This document shows positions 6,666 to 12,709 of a stretch of 14,348 bases of DNA, one piece after another. Origin of the DNA: Candidatus Bathyarchaeota archaeon (lineage in GTDB: Archaea; Thermoproteota; Bathyarchaeia; 40CM-2-53-6); assembly GCA_005883085.1 (NCBI GenBank), contig VBAY01000050.1, positions 1 to 14,348 on the forward strand. Reading direction: 5' to 3'. The number at the start of each line of letters is the position of its first letter. The first letter of the stretch is position 1. The position numbers were made by a program, and so were the translations under genes. Below the pieces are notes generated by a model, which had not been told where the DNA came from, searched no databases, and saw only the letters and a program-made list of their open reading frames with translations.

Positions 6666-6800
6666 ATGAGTCATACCTGTCCCGTATGCGGAAGCATTAG
6701 CCCTTGCATCTATTCCGGACCCGTCTCGAACGCTCCTTTCAGATACCATGACTGCCGCCTCTGCGGGTCTACGTGGAAAGAAGCATCAACCTCGAACTAG
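6666..6800 (+). CDS. 44-residue zinc-ribbon protein
   Basis: The ATG at 6666 is 3 nt after the thioredoxin stop and is preceded by GTGAGG at a normal Shine-Dalgarno distance. The product contains two CxxC pairs, CPVCG at residues 5-9 and CRLCG at 30-34, spaced as in a rubredoxin-like or zinc-ribbon fold, plus an extra Cys14 and a C-terminal STWKE. Co-translation with thioredoxin suggests that its cysteines could be a thioredoxin substrate, or that it is a small zinc protein made under the same conditions. I do not know the family. It is too short for routine gene calling, but the spacing of cysteines, RBS and gene order make it credible. Confidence 0.75.
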   Translation: MSHTCPVCGSISPCIYSGPVSNAPFRYHDCRLCGSTWKEASTSN

Positions 6801-6892
6801 AACAGAAAGCGGTCCCAGCCACCGGCAGTCTCCGCGGAAAAAATCGCCCTTACTATCTCAGTTCTGAGGATTTCTAATCGCGCATCCTATAG
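6801..6892. other. Short gap after the thioredoxin pair
   Basis: No gene or clear terminator is visible. The stretch contains TCGCCC followed by TCAGTTCT, a weak echo of the dispersed repeat at 219-248, but too divergent to call a copy. Confidence 0.4.
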
Positions 6893-7318
6893 TCAAGTCT
6901 TCATCTTCTTCAATTGCTTCTCTAATTCGCTCAGGAATTTCTCTTTCGCATCTGGAACCAATAGAAAGTAGGCCAGAGTCATCCGGAAGAGAGAAGATTT
7001 TGTCAAACCTTTGATTTCTCCTCTCCTAACCGCACTGGAAAAACAGCTCAGAAACAGTTGATGAGACAGAACTTCGTGTTTGAGTTCGTTTAGGGCTTGA
7101 GTTATGTTCTCATAAGAAGTCTGGGTCAAAGGATTACGCCCGATTGCCCCAAAAAAAGCCTTTTTCCCAGATAACATCTTTGTCCGCTTCCCCTTTGCAG
7201 ATTTTGGACCGAGAACCCACCGGGTTTGCTTTCCGGGTTCGACAATAATACTATCGAGGAACTTGGATTCCGCAGGATTTTCGGGAGTTGAAACACCGGC
7301 TTGGGATTGTTTGTGCAC
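6893..7318 (-). CDS. Hypothetical 141-residue protein
   Basis: This is a basic, soluble protein without a recognised family. The N-terminal 20 residues are polar and low in structure. The middle is lysine/glycine-rich (KSAKGKRTKMLSGKKAFFG). The C-terminal half is mainly helical: YENITQALNELKHEVLSHQLFLSCF (about 69-93), SSLFRMTLAYFLLVPDAKE, then the charged KFLSELEKQLKKMKT. The start is GTG 7318, the earliest in the frame; there is a TATA-like TTACTAAC about 30 nt before it. It stands alone between convergent thioredoxin/zinc-ribbon genes and the C-rich non-coding block. The basic tract could bind nucleic acid, but that is conjecture. It may be a rapidly evolving orphan. Confidence 0.5.
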   Translation of the reverse strand: MHKQSQAGVSTPENPAESKFLDSIIVEPGKQTRWVLGPKSAKGKRTKMLSGKKAFFGAIGRNPLTQTSYENITQALNELKHEVLSHQLFLSCFSSAVRRGEIKGLTKSSLFRMTLAYFLLVPDAKEKFLSELEKQLKKMKT

Positions 7319-7627
7319 TCAGCTTTTCATTCCCTCAGTTTGGAGTTAGTAATCGCCCATAATCAGCCCTATTCCCGAATCCGAGCCTGCAATTTCCCCG
7401 ACCCTAATTTTTCACGCCTATCCATAGGGGAATCCACGGGGATCCAAAACAGGGTGACAAGCGATAACAAGCCCGTCTCTAAGAAACAAGCCCATAATCC
7501 ACCCCAGGCAGGAACCCTCTCCGAGAAAAAATGGAACCCTAGGGTCTCCCGTGCAACGCGAGCGTTTCCCTCGACCCTTACGAATGTGATCGTACAGCAA
7601 GAATCCTCCAACTTTTGACCCGCATAA
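7319..7627. other. C-rich gene-free DNA, left part
   Basis: No convincing gene is present: frames are short and proline/arginine-rich. The plus strand is C-rich. It holds a full copy of the dispersed 30-bp repeat (7351-7380), a ten-base direct repeat GCCCATAATC (7355-7364 and 7490-7499) and AACAAGCCC twice, 19 nt apart (7466 and 7485). Confidence 0.5.
7351..7380 (+). repeat. Dispersed short repeat, copy B
   Basis: It matches copy A (219-248) at 25 of 30 positions, without gaps. It lies just upstream of the minus-strand gene ending at 6893, next to that gene's TATA-like element; copy A has no gene in the equivalent place, so a promoter role is not supported. Confidence 0.5.
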
Positions 7628-7769
7628 TGAAGACCAGCAATTTGCGAACCAACTTCTGAAACCAGTATTTGAAAACACCGTTTGAAATCGGGTCCTGAAA
7701 CTAGTTCCCTAAATCGGCTCCGAAATTTAGAATCCTGAAATCGGTTCTGAAAATGGTAATCTCGAATTT
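7628..7769 (+). repeat. Degenerate 13-bp tandem repeat array
   Basis: About ten units begin with TGAAA or a one-base variant. The GAA/TAA positions are 7646, 7658, 7671, 7684, 7697, 7710, 7722, 7737, 7749 and 7764, mostly 12-13 apart. Clear units are TGAAAACACCGTT, TGAAATCGGGTCC, TGAAACTAGTTCC, CTAAATCGGCTCC and TGAAATCGGTTC, giving the approximate consensus TGAAATCGGTTCC. It ends at a GC-rich palindrome. It is not in frame with a protein. It may be a protein-binding array or a decayed satellite. Confidence 0.65.
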
Positions 7770-7770
7770 C

Positions 7771-7790
7771 TAGGGCCCCCGGGGGGCCTA
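7771..7790. repeat. GC-rich 20-bp palindrome
   Basis: TAGGGCCCCC followed directly by GGGGGGCCTA is symmetric at 9 of 10 base pairs (G75/G86 mismatch). It closes the 13-bp array. Without a loop it could form only a strained hairpin, but it could act as a protein-binding site or a block to transcription. No T-run follows, so it is not a typical terminator. Confidence 0.5.
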
Positions 7791-7925
7791 CTCAGGTCTC
7801 GCGCCGCGCCATCCACGAAACCCACCAGACCCTTACACAGCCCACGCTTCCGGACAGCAAACCCGGGTATCAGAACCCCTTTCTTCCCTCATTCCCAGCA
7901 CCGTTCTCCTCGAGATGAGGGACGC

Positions 7926-10541
7926 GTGGCCCAGCCTCTGCCCTACATGGCCCTGAAAGACGCGCCAGTCCAGATCCGGCGAGCCTCCACCGTCGCCCAA
8001 ATCTCCATCAGCATCACACGCGCTGTCGGAATACTATTCACCACCCTGATCATAGCCACCCTCCCCACATGGGTCCCCGGCCTCCTCGCCTACCAGACCA
8101 TACCAGTCGCACTGCTCGTCCTCGCAATCGGCTCCGCCATCGTCTCACGCAAAGGCAGCAGGATAAGGGAAGAGATCGCAGAGCGACAATTCGAAAAAGC
8201 ACGCCGTAGCACATTCGCCACTGCTATCCTAGGATTCATAGTCGGCGGCATCATACCCGGCCTACTCTACATCTACCTCTACACCCGCATAGGCAACGTC
8301 ATGGTCAAACGGACACCAGACGATCCCAGAACGGTCTACCTCCTCCCACACCCAAGCGAGGGCATCTTCCTGGGCCGCTACCTCGGATGGATCGCAGCAT
8401 ACCTCCTAGTCCTCTACATCGGCTACACCCAGCTATCACCAGGCCTCCGAGAAGTAAGCGACTGGCTCTCACCAGTCCTAGGCGTCCACTTCAACACGAT
8501 GATCGTCGCCCTATTCCTCGTCTTCACCAACCCACTAACCTACCCACCACTACTCTACCTCTGGACCTTCGCAGGATTCCTCGGCGGCCTAATCGCCGGC
8601 GGAAAAATCAGACGAGGCTTCCTCGTCGGCATGACAGTATACCTCTCAACCCTCGGAGCACTAGGACTCGCAGCCCTCGCAATCTACCAGAACGTCAACC
8701 TCTCAACACTCTCCAGCCTTCCGCCACCACCACCAGGCTTCTCGATCATAAGCGCGACCACAGGACCCGTAGCAGGCGACATCATCCCGATCCTCATCCA
8801 AAGCTCGTCGCCAACAAGCCAGATGGTCATCCAAGACGTCATACTCACCATGATAAGAAACGCTGGCCTCGTCTTCGCTGCAGCCACAATATCCGGTCGA
8901 GCCGCCTCCCTCTTCTGGCAAGGAGACGTTTTCATCCTCAAGACATTCTGGAAAATGATCAAGACAAAGAAACCAGCTCTGCCCCAGAACGGCGACCTTC
9001 CGAAAAAAGGAACCCTCCTACTCGCACTCGCAATCCTCCTTCTCATCCCAACTCCGCACACGACCCAGCTCTCAACAATCACCCAAGCACCACCAAGCGG
9101 ACCCTACCAGCAAAACCTGGCAATCGGACTGGACATGCTCGGCGCCCCCAACGCCAGCCTACGAATGACAAACCTCGACCTCTCAAGCAAAGGTCTTGTC
9201 CTCGACAACAACTACGCCGAAAACAATCTCTCCCTCTTCATAATCAACAACAATTACTCGCAATCCCTCGACACTGGACCCACTTTCGGAATCCCAAGTT
9301 TCATCTTCGGATTACTCTCACAACCCGCCCTCATCACATTCTACACAGGAGACCCTGGTACAACCCACGCGGAATCCGACCTCGTTGCGGCGCAGTTCTC
9401 CCAAGCTCTAGGTGTAATCTTCACTAAGGTCTTCGCCCTTTCTTACGGGCCAGGGACAATCACAATCTACGCGCCAAACCCTGAACTCACAAACAACGAC
9501 GCCCTCACACGAGTCCTCGGCCTTCTACCCAGCCCAAGCTTCTCCACCCTCATCAAACCAGCCAATCTCCAAACCCTACAATACTTCGCGGCAATAGGCC
9601 TCGCAAGCATAAGCCTCCCAGCCCCACTCAACAAAACGCCCACCCAAGCCTTCAGCTTCATCCTCAACACCCAATTCCCACGCCAATTCTACAAAGCAGG
9701 ACAACACTATCTCAGCCTGAAAACACTACTCGGATTCCAGACCGGAATCGTCGAAGACACCAACTCAAACGCCTCCATCGTCTCCATCAGCTTCCAACGA
9801 GGAACAGTTCTCTACAGCCCACTTGGCCTGACACCTCCCTACAACCCTGTCTACGACAACTTCACCTCGACATACATCTACAATGCCACCATTACAGCGA
9901 GATCAGATTTTGCGGCGAACTTCACCTATCCATTCGCCCCAAACATAACCGTACAGAAAACGGTGAACCCCTCCAGCGGACCTCTAGGGACGAGCCATAA
10001 TGTCGTTGTTATGATACAGAACTTCGACAACGTCACCGTCACAAACCTCAATGTCACCGATGACGAGGCGTCATCCTCATACCAGAAGACGCTCCAGATC
10101 TCGCCCGGCGGCGTACAAACCGGCCAGTTCGCCAGCTTCCCTCCGGGCCAGACACAATTCCTCAGCTATACAGCAACAACAAAAAGTAGCGGAACCTACG
10201 TTCTATCGCCGGCAACCATCGAGTTTGTCTGGCAAGCACCGAACGGAACGCAGATCCGATACACGGTTACCACCGACAATCCTCTTATCTCGTCATCAAG
10301 CGGACCCTGGACACAGTTCACAAGAACGTTCACCGACCTCCAACCCTACTCCTACCTCCTCCTTCTCCCTCTTCTACTCACACCAATCATTGAAACCCTG
10401 AAACTTGTCAGCAGACATCGGAAGAGGAACCCCGAGCCCTGGGTCAACGCCCCCAAAAAACCTCAAAACACACCATCACCCACGCCTACGCAAGCAGGAC
10501 CCGACAAACCCGCCGACATGCCGAGCTCCAAAAACCCTTGA
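7926..10541 (+). CDS. Large membrane protein with extracellular beta-domains
   Basis: This is an 871-residue protein. The N-terminal third (about 28-378) has eight to ten hydrophobic segments with short basic loops (SRKGSRIREEIAERQ, 74-88; WKMIKTKKP, 342-350) that should face the cytoplasm. Residues about 380-800 form a large outside region rich in NxS/T sequons (NAS, NFT, NAT, NIT, NVT), as in glycosylated archaeal surface proteins. Around 674-768 it resembles a DUF11/CARDB-type Ig-like domain (VQKTVNPSSGPLGTSHNVVV, then NLNVTDD). A last helix at 806-822 is followed by a basic, proline-rich tail. GTG 7926 is preceded by GAGG at five bases; ATG at residue 8 is an alternative. Base use is strikingly C-rich and G-poor (9061-9120 has 26 C and 9 G). 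I know no function; envelope assembly or surface sensing is possible. Confidence 0.85.
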   Translation: MAQPLPYMALKDAPVQIRRASTVAQISISITRAVGILFTTLIIATLPTWVPGLLAYQTIPVALLVLAIGSAIVSRKGSRIREEIAERQFEKARRSTFATAILGFIVGGIIPGLLYIYLYTRIGNVMVKRTPDDPRTVYLLPHPSEGIFLGRYLGWIAAYLLVLYIGYTQLSPGLREVSDWLSPVLGVHFNTMIVALFLVFTNPLTYPPLLYLWTFAGFLGGLIAGGKIRRGFLVGMTVYLSTLGALGLAALAIYQNVNLSTLSSLPPPPPGFSIISATTGPVAGDIIPILIQSSSPTSQMVIQDVILTMIRNAGLVFAAATISGRAASLFWQGDVFILKTFWKMIKTKKPALPQNGDLPKKGTLLLALAILLLIPTPHTTQLSTITQAPPSGPYQQNLAIGLDMLGAPNASLRMTNLDLSSKGLVLDNNYAENNLSLFIINNNYSQSLDTGPTFGIPSFIFGLLSQPALITFYTGDPGTTHAESDLVAAQFSQALGVIFTKVFALSYGPGTITIYAPNPELTNNDALTRVLGLLPSPSFSTLIKPANLQTLQYFAAIGLASISLPAPLNKTPTQAFSFILNTQFPRQFYKAGQHYLSLKTLLGFQTGIVEDTNSNASIVSISFQRGTVLYSPLGLTPPYNPVYDNFTSTYIYNATITARSDFAANFTYPFAPNITVQKTVNPSSGPLGTSHNVVVMIQNFDNVTVTNLNVTDDEASSSYQKTLQISPGGVQTGQFASFPPGQTQFLSYTATTKSSGTYVLSPATIEFVWQAPNGTQIRYTVTTDNPLISSSSGPWTQFTRTFTDLQPYSYLLLLPLLLTPIIETLKLVSRHRKRNPEPWVNAPKKPQNTPSPTPTQAGPDKPADMPSSKNP

Positions 10542-10621
10542 GCAGATCTCACAACCTGTAGAATCACTACTCTCACTCCAAGCACAGCCTATCCTGTGGC
10601 CTGTTTCGCGATCTTGCCCTA

Positions 10622-10650
10622 GAACGGCTTCACTACCAGTGAAGTCGTTC
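10622..10650 (+). repeat. Hairpin, 13-bp stem, 3-nt loop
   Basis: GAACGGCTTCACT and AGTGAAGTCGTTC flank ACC; one pair is G-U. It lies 81 nt after the stop of the large membrane gene but has no T-run, so it could be a processing or terminator structure, or an operator built on TTCAC/GTGAA. Confidence 0.6.
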
Positions 10651-10664
10651 ATAGACCCCTTCAT

Positions 10665-10684
10665 TTCCACTGGAGCCCGTGGAA
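10665..10684 (+). repeat. Small hairpin, 6-bp stem
   Basis: TTCCAC and GTGGAA flank eight bases. It is shorter than its neighbours and is noted because it falls in the same repeat-dense block. Confidence 0.35.
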
Positions 10685-10709
10685 GACAACAGGATTACCA
10701 GTAAAGCAT

Positions 10710-10742
10710 GTTCACACATCGCATGAACAACGATGAGTGAAC
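10710..10742. repeat. 12-bp inverted repeat with 9-bp spacer
   Basis: GTTCACACATCG and CGATGAGTGAAC are complementary at 11 of 12 positions. The arms end in GTTCAC/GTGAAC, the motif repeated throughout this block, so this is a good operator candidate for a dimeric winged-helix protein. Confidence 0.55.
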
Positions 10743-10762
10743 CTTTTCTACATGTGAACTGC

Positions 10763-10783
10763 GAACTGTGAAACCCACAGTTC
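10763..10783 (+). repeat. Perfect 8-bp hairpin next to the ribosome-binding site
   Basis: GAACTGTG and CACAGTTC flank AAACC. The hairpin ends three bases before the GAGG of the 141-residue regulator, so in RNA it could affect ribosome access. Confidence 0.5.
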
Positions 10784-10796
10784 TCGAGGAACAAAG

Positions 10797-11222
10797 ATGA
10801 GACCACGACGATTAAAGGTAGAATTCTACGACCGAGAAGGAGTCCGACACTCCATCGCGATCGACGGCCCTGTGACCAAGGAGAAGGTGGCTAGAATATT
10901 GGACCTCGTTGAGTTAATGTCCGGCACGTCTCAAACGTCCGCCACGGCCCTCGGACTGTCTCCCAGAAAATTCGACAGGCTAGCCAGCACAATCATATCA
11001 CAGCTGAAAGGAAGAAGCTTCACGTCACGTGAAGCGAGAAAGATGTTCGAGACCACCTTCAGAGAAAAGATACCCTTGAGCACAGTGTCCACCTATCTTA
11101 CAAGGCTAACAGATCGAGGGGTCCTTGAGAGACAACAGGAAAAACTTGGTTTAGCGTACCGGGTCAAGCTTGATGAGCAGAAACAATCTCTCGCTCCTGC
11201 TCCTTCTCTTCAGCCTTCGTAA
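10797..11222 (+). CDS. Winged-helix DNA-binding regulator (141 residues)
   Basis: Two parts are visible. Residues 5-42 (RRLKVEFYDREGVRHSIAI...VARILDLVELM) form a small beta-hairpin plus helix module seen at the start of several small archaeal regulators. Residues 45-125 form a winged helix: a first helix LGLSPRKFDRLASTIISQL, then TSREARKMFETTF, the recognition helix LSTVSTYLTRLTDRGVL (94-110) and a wing to YRVKL. It should bind DNA, probably as a dimer. The start is ATG 10797 with GAGG seven bases upstream. The last 59 bp overlap the end of the convergent 225-residue gene; the low-complexity tail (QKQSLAPAPSLQPS) is the overlapping part. A perfect TTCACG-TCA-CGTGAA palindrome lies inside the gene at 11019-11033. 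Autoregulation through the repeats upstream is likely but unproven. Confidence 0.75.
   Translation: MRPRRLKVEFYDREGVRHSIAIDGPVTKEKVARILDLVELMSGTSQTSATALGLSPRKFDRLASTIISQLKGRSFTSREARKMFETTFREKIPLSTVSTYLTRLTDRGVLERQQEKLGLAYRVKLDEQKQSLAPAPSLQPS
11017..11035. promoter_or_regulatory. Palindrome within the 141-residue regulator gene
   Basis: GCTTCACG and CGTGAAGC flank TCA, a perfect 8-bp inverted repeat on the same TTCAC/GTGAA theme as the upstream block. It could be an intragenic operator or simply coding sequence. Confidence 0.3.
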
Positions 11223-11841
11223 GGCTTTGCTTCACACGCTCCACAGTTGAGTATCGAAACGGGATCCGAGTCTGGTCTCTTCGAACATATCCCTCATCAA
11301 AGAGCTTTTTCATCAAACGAGCCGTATGCTCCCTGGATCGTTCCACAATTCTCCCTATTTCTGGTGCCGACTTCGGCCCCTCATCCGCCAAAAGAGTAAG
11401 CACCTGAAGCTCAGTGGGAGTCGTTATCGAGTTCAATGAACCCGGCTGTACAAGGGAAGGATCCGTCCGGATCGGAGATCGAGTCATGGTTGACTGGTCA
11501 CCTGGTCTCACGGGTTCCGATAACTCCTCGACTCCCTTCGTTGCCGTCGAGATTGTTGACGGAGCACGAAGAACCGCATCAGCGACCTCCTTAATCCAGT
11601 TCAACGACTCTCCCAGAAGCTTCTCCGTTCTTTGCAGCCGCTCAAGCAAAACCAGATCGGAGAGCTTGGACTGATCGCTCGAAATCTTTAGCCTTTCAAA
11701 CTCAATAGCCAAGTCCTTCAAGCTCCCTTCAAAAGAGCTGAGCCTCGTAGAGAATGAGTCGAAGAACAGCTTCGCAACGTCCTGGTTTTCAATGAAACCC
11801 TTGGTCCCAGTTTCGCTTGACCGTCTCCCTCTCCCAAACAA
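11164..11841 (-). CDS. Coiled-coil/winged-helix regulator (225 residues)
   Basis: The N-terminal part (about 18-95) is helical with heptad-like leucines (FFDSFSTRLSSFEGSLKDLA, LLERLQRTEKLLGESL), suggesting oligomerisation. Residues 96-137 are a polar linker. Residues 140-205 are a MarR/TrmB-like winged helix: TPTELQVLTLLADEGPKS, APEIGRIVERSREHTARLM as the helix-turn-helix, then LFDEGYVRRDQ and a wing ending FRYSTV. It ends in a charged tail (KAEEKEQEREIV). The start is TTG 11841, the first start codon after an in-frame TGA, and lies immediately next to the palindrome GTGATATCAC; no ATG is available before residue 119. It overlaps the convergent 141-residue regulator by 59 bp. A TATA-like TTAAATG at 11893-11899 would place the operators over the transcription start, consistent with self-repression. 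Confidence 0.75.
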   Translation of the reverse strand: MFGRGRRSSETGTKGFIENQDVAKLFFDSFSTRLSSFEGSLKDLAIEFERLKISSDQSKLSDLVLLERLQRTEKLLGESLNWIKEVADAVLRAPSTISTATKGVEELSEPVRPGDQSTMTRSPIRTDPSLVQPGSLNSITTPTELQVLTLLADEGPKSAPEIGRIVERSREHTARLMKKLFDEGYVRRDQTRIPFRYSTVERVKQSLTKAEEKEQEREIVSAHQA

Positions 11842-11845
11842 TTCT

Positions 11846-12106
11846 GTGATATCACGCCAGTTGGATGTGTGACGTCACGGTAAGGGGCTCAAATGCATTT
11901 AACACTAACTCCTGTGACGCGAGCCTCGCTGTGTTCTCATCACAAGTGACGGAAACGTGACTTTCCTGTTGCATCATGACGTCAAACACATGACAAGACA
12001 CGCCAGACCCACGCTCGACATAGTGAATAGTCTCCGGGCGGTTCGAGTACGCATGATGAGCGTGATATGCGTGATACATAATCACTCACGTGATGTCACA
12101 TATCAC
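11846..12106. promoter_or_regulatory. Dense cluster of GTGAY/RTCAC sites
   Basis: There are 14 pentamers of type GTGAC/GTGAT (either strand) in 261 bp, where about one is expected for random sequence. Two are perfect 10-bp palindromes, GTGATATCAC (11846-11855) and GTGACGTCAC (11869-11878), 23 bp apart centre to centre. GTGAT-ACATA-ATCAC is at 12071-12085, TCACGTGA at 12086-12093, and a 9-bp inverted pair CGTGATATG/CATATCACG at 12061-12069 and 12099-12107. ATCAC-AA-GTGAC is at 11939-11950 and TGACGTCA at 11977-11984. The cluster fills the gap between two minus-strand regulator genes. It probably binds one or more of the three neighbouring proteins cooperatively. Confidence 0.7.
11852..12085 (-). 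CDS. Doubtful 77-residue frame inside the site cluster
   Basis: The frame opens at GTG 12085 (ATG at 12079) and stops 10 bases before the TTG of the 225-residue gene. The product starts MIMYHAYHAHHAY and continues without clear motifs. The His/Tyr repeats arise directly from the GTGAT-type DNA repeats, so this may be a chance frame across regulatory DNA. Its position, same strand and tightly upstream of the next gene, is the only argument in favour. Confidence 0.2.
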   Translation of the reverse strand: MIMYHAYHAHHAYSNRPETIHYVERGSGVSCHVFDVMMQQESHVSVTCDENTARLASQELVLNAFEPLTVTSHIQLA

Positions 12107-12587
12107 GGTTTCTTCCAAACATCGCTCTGAACGCCTGCTCAAGATCGTCGATTATAGAATCCACGGTTCTCCGATAGACCTCGGGCTCATTTTGCGCGGC
12201 ATCCCGTAGCTGAGAGGTTTGACTTTTGAGGCGCTCCGAAGCTTCTAAGAAAGGGGCGATACTCGGAGATTCTGTTAGGCCGCTGTAGCCGAGAAGCAGA
12301 ACAGTATGAATCGCCTCCACAACGTTCTCTCGCGCCTGCCTCAGAGTTCTATTGAAGGATCCGCGGCTGATCCCCTTCTCATCTCGCCGCAACCGAGCCA
12401 TATCGCTGCGTGTTAGGCGTTTATTCGCCATATCATGTCCAAGCTGGTCTACCAGAAGCGTTTCGAACTGTGCTTTCGTCAGATTACTGCGCTGCAAAAG
12501 TGCGAAGAGTATTCTATCACGAAGTATTTCCTCGATAACCGCACGTGTCCCCTCGTGCCAACCCTTGGGGATCTCAGAATTCTCCAT
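12096..12587 (-). CDS. Putative DNA-binding protein (163 residues), archaeal orphan family
   Basis: This is an all-helical protein. Residues 1-50 are helical (AVIEEILRDRILFALLQRSNLTKAQFETLLVDQLG). Residues 56-101 (KRLTRSDMARLRRDEKGISRGSFNRTLRQARENVVEAIHTVLLLGY) look like a helix-turn-helix: a basic first helix, the turn GISRG, and a recognition-like helix SFNRTLRQARENVV, resembling sigma-type or resolvase-type HTHs. Residues 105-155 are a C-terminal helical region (PFLEASERLKSQTSQL; TVDSIIDDLEQAFRAMF). Similar 'ISRGSFNRTLxQAR...VYTVLLLGYLG' proteins occur in Nitrososphaeria and Bathyarchaeia genomes as unnamed conserved proteins; this is recalled, not searched. The start is ATG 12587 behind a 7-bp hairpin. 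It is divergent from the Mrr-like gene, and its 3' end carries one arm of the GTGAY repeat cluster. Confidence 0.7.
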   Translation of the reverse strand: MENSEIPKGWHEGTRAVIEEILRDRILFALLQRSNLTKAQFETLLVDQLGHDMANKRLTRSDMARLRRDEKGISRGSFNRTLRQARENVVEAIHTVLLLGYSGLTESPSIAPFLEASERLKSQTSQLRDAAQNEPEVYRRTVDSIIDDLEQAFRAMFGRNRDM

Positions 12588-12605
12588 GGATACGGTTTCG
12601 TATCC
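12588..12605 (-). repeat. Hairpin directly before the 163-residue gene
   Basis: GGATACG and CGTATCC flank four bases; the structure abuts the ATG at 12587. If transcribed it would be a short 5' hairpin with no room for a Shine-Dalgarno sequence; in DNA it could be an operator in the 122-bp divergent promoter region. Confidence 0.4.
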
Positions 12606-12709
12606 GTCACTATTGTGTCTTGCTCAGCCTCGCTTAGCAACGTTGGCAAGTTACACCACGCTTATTCCGCGACTTTGACGCCTTCGAATTGGACAAACGC
12701 GGGTCTTAC

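Larger units (their letters stand above)
10542..10796. promoter_or_regulatory. Hairpin-rich region before the 141-residue regulator
   Basis: This 255-bp non-coding block contains four inverted repeats (10622-10650, 10665-10684, 10710-10742, 10763-10783) and six GTGAA/TTCAC pentamers (10629, 10639, 10711, 10737, 10754, 10768) where about 0.3 is expected by chance. It ends with the Shine-Dalgarno GAGG at 10786-10789, seven bases before the ATG at 10797. No clear TATA box is visible. It probably holds the regulator's operators, and also whatever terminates the 871-residue gene's transcript. Confidence 0.55.

Noticed and set aside
7628..7769. CRISPR array
   Set aside because: Units are about 13 bp and degenerate, with no separate spacers and no cas genes.
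8387..9427. 346-codon frame inside the 871-residue gene
   Set aside because: It exists because the DNA is C-rich, giving Pro/Arg/His-rich nonsense; the host frame shows helices and sequons.
10622..10650. Classical intrinsic terminator for the large membrane gene
   Set aside because: The stem is good but no T-run follows, and the arms share the TTCAC/GTGAA motif of the operator-like block.
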